Assembly: GCF_003339585.1 (NCBI RefSeq)
Contig: NZ_QPKF01000006.1
Location: 1-64,000, forward strand
DNA: 64,000 bases
Reading direction: 5' to 3'
DNA from: Exiguobacterium sp. RIT594
GTDB lineage: Bacteria; Bacillota; Bacilli; Exiguobacteriales; Exiguobacteriaceae
Under the pieces are notes generated by a model that searched no databases, was not told the DNA's origin, and was given only the letters and a program-made list of their open reading frames with translations. This document shows, in pieces, positions 53,124 through 61,265 of the stretch (positions within the stretch are counted from its first letter, which is position 1; each line of letters begins with the position of its first letter). Made by a program: the position numbers and the translations under genes.

Positions 53124-53450
53124 TCAGTCTTCCTGTTCCTTGATTAAGACATAGGCGAGTGTGGCAATCAATGTCAGGAATAAACCGCATCCAATCGTAA
53201 TGTAAGCCATCGTAAAAACTTTGCCGAGTGTCGTGACGGGAGCAAATGTCGGATGACCGACCGTGCTCAGCGTCGTGATACAAAAATAAAGTGCATCGAC
53301 GACGGTTAAGTTTTCCTGGGTGCTGTAAAAAATCGTTCCGGAAAGTAGAGTCAACAGACAAAGGATCAAGAGACCACGGAAATAGGATAATTGGAAAGCA
53401 TGGCGTAATCCTTTAAATAATCGTGAAAAAATCGCAAGCATCGAAATCAT
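53124..53450 (-). CDS. Two-helix ion channel family protein with variant filter
   Basis: The 108-residue protein has helix 1 (about 24-42), a pore helix with YFCITTLSTVGHPTFAP (about 56-72) and helix 2 (78-100). This is the layout of a minimal K+ channel subunit that tetramerises. The filter reads TVGHP where potassium channels have TVGYG. Relatives of LctB type also deviate here, so conduction is unproven. Its start overlaps the GGDEF gene stop by four bases, so the two are coupled. Confidence 0.82.
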   Translation of the reverse strand: MISMLAIFSRLFKGLRHAFQLSYFRGLLILCLLTLLSGTIFYSTQENLTVVDALYFCITTLSTVGHPTFAPVTTLGKVFTMAYITIGCGLFLTLIATLAYVLIKEQED

Positions 53451-55030
53451 CGTGAGCCTCCTTCGGACGGTCGTTGAACCGAATCGAGTGTATCATGAAT
53501 CCGGTATCCGTTTTTACCATTGTATTTGATATGATACATGGCCTGATCAGCATGATGGATTAATGTATCCAAGCTGATGCCGTGATCGGGTGAATAACTC
53601 AGTCCGATGCTCGTTCGAATCTCGATCAACTCTTCTGCGAGTATAAACGGATTGTCCTGGAAGGTCTCTAAGAGCGAAGCTGCGAACTGGTGCAACTGGT
53701 CCGGTGTCTGATTCGGCAACAGTAAAAAGAATTCATCGCCGCCGACCCGGGCAGCGAAACCGGGCGGCTTAACGGTCCGTTCAAGAAGCTGAGCCAAGTG
53801 AACCAAAAAGGCATCGCCGATTTGATGGCCGTACGTATCGTTGATGCTTTTAAAGCCGTCGAGGTCAACGACGACAATCGTGACACTGTCTTGCTCGAGA
53901 ATAGCTTGCCCGGCCCGTTCGTAAAAGTTACGCCGGTTGGGGATTTTCGTTAACGGGTCATGATAGGCGAAAAAGCGAATCGTCTGCTCGGCTTCCTTAA
54001 AGGACTGGATGTCCCGGATCAACAACATCCCGTGCAACTCCTGTTCGATGAAGACGAAGTCAGCGTCCATGACGACGTACCGTTCCTGTTGTTCGAGTGT
54101 CAGGACCTTTGTTTCGTACTCGTTGAATTTACGTTGAGAAGCGAAGTGGACCTCATAATGACGAAGCCAGGCCTGTTGTTTTTTCTCCGGCAGGTAGTCG
54201 GCGAACGGCTGACCTGACAGCTTATGTTCTTTCAGCAGCGTGTGAGCCGCGGGATTCGCACTCTCGATTCGGCCGTGACGATCGAGCAACAGAATCGCCG
54301 AAGGATTTAAGTTGTAAAGCGTCGCAAACCGTTTTTGATAAGAAGCGAGATAATCAAATCGGCGCATGGCGATCGTTAAAGCGGCCGCCCAAAACAGCCC
54401 GCCGTACATATAGGCGTAGGGTGGCATGACACCATAAAACGAGTTGTATCCGAAGACGATATCCCAGACGAAAACAAGGAGCGCAACACTCAACAGGACA
54501 TTGATGATGCCCCGGCGCGCATCCCGCAACTGGGTCCGCGCATAAAACAGTAAACCGATCAGGAGAAGATGGAAGACATTCCCGACAGTCATCGTGATTA
54601 AGTAAGAGGCATTGAACTCTGGATAGATGAAGGAGCCGATCCGTTCAAATTGCTGACTGTTGATGACATTCGTCTGAAAGACATACGTAATCAACACGAT
54701 GACCATCGGTAGATAAAAGATACCCGGATAAAGAAGCCGCGGCATCTTTTTCCACAGATTCGAGACACGGAAGATAAAGTGGAGCGATGTACTGAAGACA
54801 AGTAGTCCGGCATTCCCAAACCAATACGTCACGAAAGCCGGACTCATCGAGACGGGCGCAGCGTTTCGGAAAAATTCACCGAGAAACAACATCCCGTAGG
54901 CGAACGTGAAGAGACTCAGCAGCCGGTGCTGCGAACGTTTTGGATTGCGTAACAGGATATCAACGGCCATATAAAACATGATGAACGTCGGAATCAAGTA
55001 GACGGCCGTATACAAAAATAGGGGAGTCAT
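53447..55030 (-). CDS. Membrane GGDEF diguanylate cyclase with PAS domain
   Basis: The 527-residue protein has seven N-terminal helices of histidine-kinase 7TM type (about 1-225). A PAS domain (about 240-350) follows, with FATLYNLNPSAILLLDRHGRI. The GGDEF domain has the entry FFAYHDPLTKIPNRRNFYERA and the active site ARVGGDEFFLLL. It should make cyclic di-GMP from GTP at the membrane. No EAL domain is present. An inhibitory RxxD site is not evident in the expected place. The ATG at 55030 has AAGGA nine bases upstream. Confidence 0.9.
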   Translation of the reverse strand: MTPLFLYTAVYLIPTFIMFYMAVDILLRNPKRSQHRLLSLFTFAYGMLFLGEFFRNAAPVSMSPAFVTYWFGNAGLLVFSTSLHFIFRVSNLWKKMPRLLYPGIFYLPMVIVLITYVFQTNVINSQQFERIGSFIYPEFNASYLITMTVGNVFHLLLIGLLFYARTQLRDARRGIINVLLSVALLVFVWDIVFGYNSFYGVMPPYAYMYGGLFWAAALTIAMRRFDYLASYQKRFATLYNLNPSAILLLDRHGRIESANPAAHTLLKEHKLSGQPFADYLPEKKQQAWLRHYEVHFASQRKFNEYETKVLTLEQQERYVVMDADFVFIEQELHGMLLIRDIQSFKEAEQTIRFFAYHDPLTKIPNRRNFYERAGQAILEQDSVTIVVVDLDGFKSINDTYGHQIGDAFLVHLAQLLERTVKPPGFAARVGGDEFFLLLPNQTPDQLHQFAASLLETFQDNPFILAEELIEIRTSIGLSYSPDHGISLDTLIHHADQAMYHIKYNGKNGYRIHDTLDSVQRPSEGGSR

Positions 55031-55125
55031 GAAAAACCGTCCTTCTAATAATGAATTTAAAGAGATAGCTTCATTATAAAAAGAAGCAAAGGACGAATCT
55101 GATTTTGTTTTGAACAAAAGGGGAA

Positions 55126-55965
55126 TCAGTCTAAATTTAGCGTCAGCTGCCGGGTTTTGAGTGTTCCGACGAGACCGGACGGATCGTTTGCCGTTTTATG
55201 GGCGACAAACGCTTCGTCTTCCGGAGCTGTCCGGACACGTAACGGCTTCTCATCGGCATGGACGAGCTCGAAGATTAACTCGGCGATTGTTTCCGGTGAC
55301 TGGCGCTCGGCGTGTCGGACGCGGTACGTCCGTAAATAACTTTCGATGATCGGTTTGAAATCATCTTCGTGCAATCCGCCTGTCTGCTCGAGACGGTCGA
55401 GGACGCTGGCGGTGAAGTTTGTCTCGACGGCAGCCGGTTCGATCAACGTGACATCGATCGAGAAAAACGGTTTGTAATAAGTAGCCAGACTTTCGAACAG
55501 TCCTTCAAGGGCAAACTTGCTGGCACAGTAGATTTCATTCATCGGTTGACCCACCAGTCCGCTGATACTCGAGGTGGCTAATAAATGACTGCCGTTCGGA
55601 GCGGCTTTCAAAAGTGGCAGACAACATTCGATTGTCCGCATGACGCCGAACACGTTGATATCAAACAGCTGAGTGATTTCATAACTTGTCGCTTGTCCGA
55701 GTGCCCGCAACAAGCCTTGTCCGGCGTTGCAGAATAAAGCATTCAAATGACCAACTTCCTGCTCAATGACGGAGACGGCCTGTTTTAAACTCATCAGGTC
55801 CGTGACGTCGACTTCAAGAAAATGCAGGTGCGGTAAAGCGGCTTGTTCGAGTGCCGGTGTCAGCTCACGGGTTCCGGCATAAACTGTCCATCCTTCTTCA
55901 GCAAAACGTGTCGCCGTCGCGAGACCGATCCCGGACGAGGCACCGGTGATGAAAATCGTACGCAT
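55126..55965 (-). CDS. Short-chain dehydrogenase/reductase
   Basis: The 279-residue classical SDR has the cofactor loop TGASSGIGLATA, CNAGQG in place of NNAG, the catalytic serine in ATSSISGLVGQP and YCASKFALEG with Tyr and Lys. The extra C-terminal residues are typical of the oxidoreductase group acting on larger substrates. AGGAGG lies eight bases before the ATG. It is divergent from the DeoR operon and single in its transcript. The substrate is unknown. Confidence 0.87.
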   Translation of the reverse strand: MRTIFITGASSGIGLATATRFAEEGWTVYAGTRELTPALEQAALPHLHFLEVDVTDLMSLKQAVSVIEQEVGHLNALFCNAGQGLLRALGQATSYEITQLFDINVFGVMRTIECCLPLLKAAPNGSHLLATSSISGLVGQPMNEIYCASKFALEGLFESLATYYKPFFSIDVTLIEPAAVETNFTASVLDRLEQTGGLHEDDFKPIIESYLRTYRVRHAERQSPETIAELIFELVHADEKPLRVRTAPEDEAFVAHKTANDPSGLVGTLKTRQLTLNLD

Positions 55966-56096
55966 GTGTCATTCCTCCTCTTGAATTCCAGGCTATACCA
56001 TTCTTTACCCGAATTTAGCGAAGTTATTTTAAGTAAAAATTGCATTATGTAATGTAAAAACTTAAAATGAAGAAAAAGAGCAGGAGGAAAAGGAAG

Positions 56097-56852
56097 ATGG
56101 CGCAACAGGATCGACTTCAACAAATGCGCGAATGGATCAAGACGACACCTGAAATTTCACTCGATCAGCTGATGGAAGAGTACCGGATTTCGCGTGATAC
56201 GGCCCGGCGTGATTTGATTCAGCTCGAGCGGGAAGGGAAAATCATCCGGGTCAAAAACGGTTTGATCCGTGTCGGGACGAACACGACCGTTCAGTACGAC
56301 CGGCGGACCGAACAGCCGGAAAAGAACCGGATTGCCAAACGCGCCGTCCGGTACGTTCAGCCGGACCAAAAAATCATCCTCGATGCAGCTTCGACCGTCG
56401 CCCGGATGACGGTTCATCTGCCGGCGCAACCGCTCCAAATCATTACGAACGCACTGGCTGTCGTTGAACAACTCGAAGCCCGTCCGGAAATTGATCTGTA
56501 TGTGACCGGAGGAAAATGGGACCGGCATGCACGCAGTCTCGTCGGGATTAAAACGGCGGATGACATTTTGAACTATCAGGTCGACCGTGTATTCCTTGGA
56601 GCATGCGGGCTGACGGAACAGGGGATATTTGCGGAAAATCTGGAAGAAGCAATCGTGAAAAAGGCGATGATCCGCAGTAGCGCGGAAGTGATCGTACTGG
56701 CAGACCATACGAAGTTCGAGAAACGTTTTCTGCACAAAGTCTGTGATCTTGATCAGATTGACATCCTGATTACGGATGAACGCCCGACCGAACAATGGCA
56801 AAAGTGGCTGCAAGAAGCCGATATCTTGCTCGAAACAGCAGAGGAGGAATAA
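56097..56852 (+). CDS. DeoR/GlpR-family transcriptional regulator
   Basis: The 251-residue protein has a DeoR-type winged helix at 5-60 (LDQLMEEYRISRDTARRDLIQLEREGKIIRVKNG) and a sugar-phosphate sensor domain of ISOCOT type with ILDAASTVARM and VFLGACGLTEQGIF. Such regulators sense phosphorylated sugars or polyols and control adjacent catabolic genes. The ATG at 56097 follows AGGAGG. The oxidoreductase gene begins two bases after its stop, so it probably controls this operon. Confidence 0.88.
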   Translation: MAQQDRLQQMREWIKTTPEISLDQLMEEYRISRDTARRDLIQLEREGKIIRVKNGLIRVGTNTTVQYDRRTEQPEKNRIAKRAVRYVQPDQKIILDAASTVARMTVHLPAQPLQIITNALAVVEQLEARPEIDLYVTGGKWDRHARSLVGIKTADDILNYQVDRVFLGACGLTEQGIFAENLEEAIVKKAMIRSSAEVIVLADHTKFEKRFLHKVCDLDQIDILITDERPTEQWQKWLQEADILLETAEEE

Positions 56853-56854
56853 AC

Positions 56855-57895
56855 ATGACGACGATTCAAACGACATTGGTCGGATTCGGATTTTCAGCCG
56901 TAACGTTTCACGCGCCGTTGATTCAGGCATTGCCCGAATATACGGTCCGGCAAGTCGTATCCAGCCAAGCCGATAAAGTAGCGGCCGTTTTCCCGGAAGC
57001 CGACGTGATTGGGACACTTGAAGAGGCCTTACAGGATGAACAGACGGAACTTGTCATCATCACGACACCAACAGCTTTACATTTCGAGATGGCGAAACAG
57101 GCCATCGAAGCCAAAAAACATGTCCTGCTCGAAAAACCGGCGGTAGTGACGATGGAAGAAGCGATTGAACTGCAACGTCTCGCGACGCATCACGGCGTCT
57201 ATGTCGCCGTCTATCAAAACCGCCGTTACGACGGCGATTTCCTGACGGTGGAACAATTGATCGAGATGAATGAAATCGGAGATTGGCAATTGTTCGAATC
57301 ACGGTTTGACCGCTATCGTCCGGTCGTACGGGATCGCTGGCGGGAAAAGGCAGGACCGGGTTCCGGTATTTTATTTGATCTCGGTTCACACCTGATTGAT
57401 CAGGCACTCGCTTTGTTCGGTGAACCGGATGCGGTCGTCGGCGATGTTTTATTCCAGCGTGACGGAGCGGAGACGGATGACGGATTCCACATTACGTTAT
57501 GTTACGGGAAACGCCGGGTCATCTTACGGTCGAATTCCTTTATCCAAGGAGCAACACCACGGTTTGAACTGCATGCCACACGCGGCAGTTACATCAAATA
57601 CGGAATGGATCCGCAGGAAGCACGCCTCGCGTCCGGACAGACGGTTGATGCCGCGATCGGTCAAGAGGAAGCTGTGAATTACGGATATCTGCAAATTGCG
57701 GATCATCCGGCTGAACGATTGGCGACACTTTCGGGGAATTATCTTGGTTTTTACAAAGCACTTGCTGCAGGGCTGAAGACGGGTGACATGCCGGTCGATT
57801 TGACGGATGCGCTCAAGACGATGCAACTCATCGAGGCCGTTCGCTTGAGCAGTGAGACGGGACGGAAAGTTTTCCGGAAGGAGTGGAATGGATGA
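56855..57895 (+). CDS. Gfo/Idh/MocA-family oxidoreductase
   Basis: The 346-residue protein has the NAD(P)-binding start LVGFGFSAVTFHAPLI. The family EKP motif lies in HVLLEKPAV (catalytic Lys), and later GSGILFDLGSHLIDQAL. It probably oxidises or reduces a sugar, polyol or related compound. Expression with a DeoR regulator supports a carbohydrate role. AGAGGAGG lies just upstream of the ATG at 56855. It overlaps the next gene by four bases. Confidence 0.88.
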   Translation: MTTIQTTLVGFGFSAVTFHAPLIQALPEYTVRQVVSSQADKVAAVFPEADVIGTLEEALQDEQTELVIITTPTALHFEMAKQAIEAKKHVLLEKPAVVTMEEAIELQRLATHHGVYVAVYQNRRYDGDFLTVEQLIEMNEIGDWQLFESRFDRYRPVVRDRWREKAGPGSGILFDLGSHLIDQALALFGEPDAVVGDVLFQRDGAETDDGFHITLCYGKRRVILRSNSFIQGATPRFELHATRGSYIKYGMDPQEARLASGQTVDAAIGQEEAVNYGYLQIADHPAERLATLSGNYLGFYKALAAGLKTGDMPVDLTDALKTMQLIEAVRLSSETGRKVFRKEWNG

Positions 57896-58353
57896 GACTA
57901 ACAGAATTATTGACGCAAGAGCAGACGCTGACGTTGCGCAGCTTTACGAATCAGGATGCGCTTCGTGCCGGACAGTATGTCATCGACCGGGCCATGCAGG
58001 AGCAACTCAGCGTCGCCGTCGAGTTGAAACGGAACGGACAACGGCTGTTTTATGCGGCACTGGACGGGACAGCACCGGATCAGGAAGAATGGATCCGGCG
58101 AAAATCAAACGTCGTCCTCCGTCACGGACACAGCTCACTCTACATGCGGCTATATAACGAAAGTAAAAACCGGTCCTACCATACAATGTATGCCGTCGAT
58201 CCGGCCGACTATGCCGATGCCGGCGGATCATTTCCGGTCCGGGTCACAGGTGTCGGTGTCATCGGAACGATTACCGTATCCGGCTTATCGCAGGAAGCGG
58301 ATCATCAGTTGGCGGTTGAAGCGCTGACGTATTTGAACGAACAACAGAAGTAA
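57892..58353 (+). CDS. Heme-degrading-domain (DUF336/UPF0303) protein
   Basis: The 153-residue protein matches the UPF0303 branch of DUF336. It has LRAGQYVIDRAMQEQ, VAVELKRNGQRLFYAAL, RKSNVVLRHGHSSLYM and a glycine-rich VTGVGVIGTITVSGL. DUF336 members bind heme or corrinoid compounds or act in unrelated catabolism. In this operon a role beside the oxidoreductase is likelier than heme degradation. The ATG at 57892 overlaps the oxidoreductase stop, and AAGGAG lies eight bases upstream. Confidence 0.82.
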   Translation: MRLTELLTQEQTLTLRSFTNQDALRAGQYVIDRAMQEQLSVAVELKRNGQRLFYAALDGTAPDQEEWIRRKSNVVLRHGHSSLYMRLYNESKNRSYHTMYAVDPADYADAGGSFPVRVTGVGVIGTITVSGLSQEADHQLAVEALTYLNEQQK

Positions 58354-58388
58354 AACAGGACGGACTGAAAAGTAGATTTTATACAAAG

Positions 58389-58423
58389 CAGGGGGTGACA
58401 GATTTCAAGTCTGTCACCCCCTG
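58389..58423 (+). terminator. GC-rich hairpin after the DeoR operon
   Basis: CAGGGGGTGACAGA and TCTGTCACCCCCTG form a perfect 14-pair stem with a seven-base loop. No T-run follows (GTCTTG), so termination is possible but not canonical. It precedes structured repeat copy B. Confidence 0.55.
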
Positions 58424-58431
58424 GTCTTGTT

Positions 58432-58592
58432 CAAAAGGTATCACTCTTTCATGCCGCTCCTACAGAAAAAAGCGCAAGTTACCTTGCGCTGTCAGAGACG
58501 AACAAGGCCCACTTTCACGCCTCGTTGAGGCGGAGGAGTTGGCTTGTGTCTCGCCTGAGGAAAGCACGTGAAAGGAATAGTGATTCCTTTTG
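58432..58592 (+). repeat. Structured intergenic element, copy B
   Basis: The outer stem CAAAAGG-ATCACT-TTTCA pairs with TGAAA-AGTGAT-CCTTTTG. P1 is TCCT-A-CAG/CTG-AGGA. The P2 hairpin is GCGCAAG/CTTGCGC. P3 is GAGAC...CAAG/CTTG...GTCTC, capped by CGCCTC/GAGGCG. The inner part is close to copy A, while the outer stem and apical hairpin differ in sequence but still pair. It lies between convergent genes. Confidence 0.8.
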
Positions 58593-58618
58593 AGTCAGTG
58601 ATATTTTAGATATTGTAA

Positions 58619-59098
58619 TCAAGAAGCCATCGAGTCGGAAGCAGGTGCTTCGACCCGTCGCTTGTTCCCGCGATAGATAAAGAACAAGGCGGCCAACATG
58701 AACAGAAGACCGGCAAAACGTTTTAGATCAAACGCCACTTCGATGCCACCAAATGTCCCGAAGTGATCCAGCACCATTCCGGCCGACAACTGTCCGATGA
58801 CGGTTGCGATGCTCGCTGCCGTGACCCCGATTTTCGGAACAGCGAGAATGGTCAGGAACAGATAGCTGACACCAAACCAGACGGCACTGAGCTGCCAGCG
58901 GGGGGCGTCAAGAATCAACAGGACATCTCCTTGTCCGAAAAAAAGGACGGCGAGTGCAAGCAGGAGCATCCCTGTGAAAAAAGTTAAAAATGTACTTTCC
59001 AGTGCGCCGGCTTTTTGACCGAAGGCACCGTTGATTGAAGACTGGGCACTGAGGAGAATTCCTCCAAGCAGTGTCATCCCGAGTAATGCGATATTCAT
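58619..59098 (-). CDS. YdcZ/DUF606-type small transporter subunit (second)
   Basis: The 159-residue protein has five helices and DUF606 features (LLGGILLSAQSSINGAFGQKAGALESTFLTFFTG). The pattern repeats the helix-pair style of the drug/metabolite transporter superfamily. Two adjacent unequal DUF606 genes probably form a heteromeric transporter, as in other paired EmrE-like proteins. AAGGAGG lies seven bases before the ATG at 59098. Twelve bases separate it from its partner. Confidence 0.85.
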   Translation of the reverse strand: MNIALLGMTLLGGILLSAQSSINGAFGQKAGALESTFLTFFTGMLLLALAVLFFGQGDVLLILDAPRWQLSAVWFGVSYLFLTILAVPKIGVTAASIATVIGQLSAGMVLDHFGTFGGIEVAFDLKRFAGLLFMLAALFFIYRGNKRRVEAPASDSMAS

Positions 59099-59110
59099 CA
59101 AGTTTCCTCC

Positions 59111-59539
59111 TTAAAAAATCAAAAATAGCGCAATGACCATCAGGCCGGATGCGATTAATTTGTCTTTGTTGATGGCGACGCGGGGACTTCCGAGCCAGCC
59201 TTTATGTTCAATGATCATGCTGGCGATCATCTGACCGATGATGACACTGATCATGGCGAGTCCGACACCGACAAGCGGGATGCTGATGATGAGGATTGTC
59301 AAATAGATGCTCCCGAGTAATCCGCCCAGCAACGTCCATTTGGGAGCCTTAAATGTATAGCCGAGCGAACCTTTTCCGAAGAAAAGGGTGATGATGCCGA
59401 TGATGATTGTACCGGCAAAGAAATTATAAAAACTGCTTTCGAGTTTCCCGATGCTGTTGCCAAGCTCCCCATAGATGGCGCCTTCGATACTGAGCGCAAT
59501 TCCGGCAAGTAAAGCCAACAGGTAATAAATGAATTTCAC
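59111..59539 (-). CDS. YdcZ/DUF606-type small transporter subunit (first)
   Basis: The 142-residue protein begins with GTG (AAGGA seven bases upstream) and has the DUF606 start ALLAGIALSIEGAIYGELGNSIGKLESSFYNFFAG in part. It ends immediately after its last helix (ALFLIF). It is co-transcribed with the second subunit and lies behind the operator at 59571. The substrate is unknown; efflux or uptake of a small solute under ArsR control is inferred. Confidence 0.85.
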   Translation of the reverse strand: MKFIYYLLALLAGIALSIEGAIYGELGNSIGKLESSFYNFFAGTIIIGIITLFFGKGSLGYTFKAPKWTLLGGLLGSIYLTILIISIPLVGVGLAMISVIIGQMIASMIIEHKGWLGSPRVAINKDKLIASGLMVIALFLIF

Positions 59540-59570
59540 AATCCGTTCCTTCTTTCTTTTCGAATCTATA

Positions 59571-59588
59571 TATCGAGAATTGTCGATA
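59571..59588 (-). promoter_or_regulatory. Candidate ArsR operator of the YdcZ pair
   Basis: TATCGA-GAATTG-TCGATA is a perfect 6-6-6 inverted repeat. It lies inside a tentative minus-strand promoter TTGTTC-N17-GATATA. The half-site recurs in the arsR promoter. Confidence 0.65.
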
Positions 59589-59608
59589 CATGAACAAAGG
59601 AAAACCCT

Positions 59609-59926
59609 TTAGAGTTCTCCTTTTAGATACTCTGCCAGCTCTTTGATCTTTTCTTCATTTCGACGGTAATACGTCCACTTGCCGTGCCGTTCGGATTCGA
59701 GCAATCCGACTTTTTGTAACATCGCCAGGTACTGGGATACCGTGGATTGGGACAAGTTTGCCTTCTCCTGGATATCACCGACACAGACGCCTCCTTTTTC
59801 AGCGAGATTCGTTGACAAGTGAGCAGCCGGTTTGTTGAAATGAGTCTCCGGATCTTTGAGCCAGCGCAGGATGTCGAGACGGACTTCATTCGACAACGCT
59901 TTAAAAAGATCTACTTGTTGTGTCAT
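59609..59926 (-). CDS. ArsR-family transcriptional repressor
   Basis: The 105-residue winged-helix protein has FKALSNEVRLDILRWL, the recognition helix region NLSQSTVSQYLAMLQKVGLLESE and the wing GKWTYYRR. It has one cysteine (GGVCVGD), so the classical ArsR metal site (CVC) is absent and the ligand may not be a metal. Its own promoter and the YdcZ promoter share TATCGA half-sites, which suggests control of both. No ribosome site precedes the ATG, and the mRNA is probably leaderless. Confidence 0.87.
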   Translation of the reverse strand: MTQQVDLFKALSNEVRLDILRWLKDPETHFNKPAAHLSTNLAEKGGVCVGDIQEKANLSQSTVSQYLAMLQKVGLLESERHGKWTYYRRNEEKIKELAEYLKGEL

Positions 59927-59932
59927 GCCATC

Positions 59933-59961
59933 AATCTAATCGATACTTTCCGATATGTCAA
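59933..59961 (-). promoter_or_regulatory. arsR promoter with half-sites in the spacer
   Basis: On the minus strand a perfect TTGACA (59961-59956) and TAGATT (59938-59933) have a 17-base spacer. The spacer contains TATCG twice, five bases apart, matching the half-site at 59571. The -10 ends six bases before the start codon. Confidence 0.78.
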
Positions 59962-59962
59962 T

Positions 59963-60412
59963 TCATCGGTTTGTCTTCGCAAAAGATGTTTTATCCAGAG
60001 TGTGCGTGATTTTTTCACCGGAAACGAGTTGAAATCCGAGCCCTTGATAAAAGGGATCAGCCTGTTCGCTGTACAAGACTAACCGGTCATACGTCAAAAA
60101 TGCTTCAGACATGATTTTTTCAAGCAATGCAGTCCCAATTCCATGTGACCGGGCTTCAGGCAATACATAGACATGACGGATCCGGCCTGTTCCGGATTGA
60201 CCGGCTTGCTTCATATATCCGCCGCACGCGAGGACTTGATTGGTCGTCGACAGGACGATGAACATCGCTTCCCCGTCTTTTTGAAACGATTCCTCCCGAC
60301 GGTTCCGTAACATCCGCTCAACAAGTTGGAATCCTTCCTGGGAACTTTTAGCGAGCAACGGAAGCCAGTTGTATCCATCAAAATCGTTCACCCGTTCGAT
60401 TGTCACATCCAT
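59963..60412 (-). CDS. GNAT-family acetyltransferase
   Basis: The 149-residue protein has the GNAT core: strand 4 with RIRHVYVLPEARSHGIGTALLEKIM (acetyl-CoA loop RSHGIG) and the end DPFYQGLGFQLV. The substrate is unknown. AAGGAGG precedes the ATG by eight bases. It lies upstream of arsR on the same strand, but arsR has its own promoter between them. Confidence 0.88.
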   Translation of the reverse strand: MDVTIERVNDFDGYNWLPLLAKSSQEGFQLVERMLRNRREESFQKDGEAMFIVLSTTNQVLACGGYMKQAGQSGTGRIRHVYVLPEARSHGIGTALLEKIMSEAFLTYDRLVLYSEQADPFYQGLGFQLVSGEKITHTLDKTSFAKTNR

Positions 60413-60582
60413 CCGCGATTCCTCCTTCTTTTCTTTTGGATTATTCCTTTTTCAGCCCTGTCAAAAACCCGATTTTCTTTTTTGATGAATCTTTTTTTGC
60501 GAGGGACTGGATTTTTAAAAGCCCTTTTGCGTATAATGAGAAGTAATGGATTGAACGCAAATGAAAGGAAGTGGCCGTCACA

Positions 60583-61107
60583 ATGAGCCTCAGCCGTTTA
60601 AGTAAAGAAGAAATTACTGATCTTTCACTGATTAACTTCGTCAATGAAATGCTGCAAGAAGCGGGCGAACAGCCTATCACTTTCGATGACATCACGAAAG
60701 AAATCGAAAAATATCATACGTTTACAAATGAAGAGGATAAGTTCGAGAAACTTGCCCAACTCTATACGGATATGAACATCGATGGGAACTTCGTTAACGT
60801 CGGAGCTAACCGTTGGTCGCTTCGTGCTTGGTACCCGTTCGATAAATCCGATGAGGATTTGGTCATCGAAGCCCGTCAACGTGGTGAACTCGATGAGTTC
60901 GAAGAAGAGTTCAACTACGATGCAGAAGAAGATGAATTCGAGACGATCGAAGATGATCTCGATACGTTCGCGAAAACAGCTGATTACGATGCAGCAGACG
61001 ACAGCGAAGAAGACACATTCAAAAAAGTTGCGGTCATTGATGACCTTGAAGACGATTTGGATGAAGAAGACCTCGAAGATTTCGAGGAAGATGACGAAGA
61101 AGTTTAA
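60583..61107 (+). CDS. rpoE: RNA polymerase delta subunit
   Basis: The 174-residue protein has the folded N-terminal domain of delta (EEITDLSLINFVNEMLQEAGEQPITFDDI, LYTDMNIDGNFVNVGANRWSLRAWYPFD) and a disordered acidic C-terminal half from about residue 95. Delta speeds RNA polymerase recycling and alters promoter selectivity in Firmicutes. The ATG at 60583 is preferred; a GTG four codons earlier sits against the AAAGGA site. Position before pyrG matches Bacillus. Confidence 0.95.
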   Translation: MSLSRLSKEEITDLSLINFVNEMLQEAGEQPITFDDITKEIEKYHTFTNEEDKFEKLAQLYTDMNIDGNFVNVGANRWSLRAWYPFDKSDEDLVIEARQRGELDEFEEEFNYDAEEDEFETIEDDLDTFAKTADYDAADDSEEDTFKKVAVIDDLEDDLDEEDLEDFEEDDEEV

Positions 61108-61117
61108 CAACCGCAAC

Positions 61118-61151
61118 CTGCCATTTTTGAACATGAAAATGGTAGTTTTTT
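61118..61151 (+). terminator. Terminator of rpoE
   Basis: CTGCCATTTT and AAAATGGTAG pair around an eight-base loop, followed by TTTTTT. Confidence 0.85.
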
Positions 61152-61201
61152 CGTTGACGGCTGACACAAGTACGTGTGATTTTTTTCTTTAAAAAATCTG
61201 C

Positions 61202-61239
61202 TTGACGAAGTTTTCGGAATGACGTAAGTTAGTCATGGG
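61202..61239 (+). promoter_or_regulatory. pyrG promoter with GGG start
   Basis: TTGACG (61202-61207) and TAAGTT (61225-61230) have a 17-base spacer. The expected start falls on GGGC at 61237-61240, as in the B. subtilis pyrG transcript, where low CTP causes repeated G addition. Confidence 0.78.
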
Positions 61240-61265
61240 CTTCTTTAAGCAACGTGCTTAATTTC

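Noticed and set aside
56157-57017. 286-codon frame antisense to the DeoR and oxidoreductase genes
   Set aside because: It covers two well-supported genes on the other strand and has no recognisable domain.
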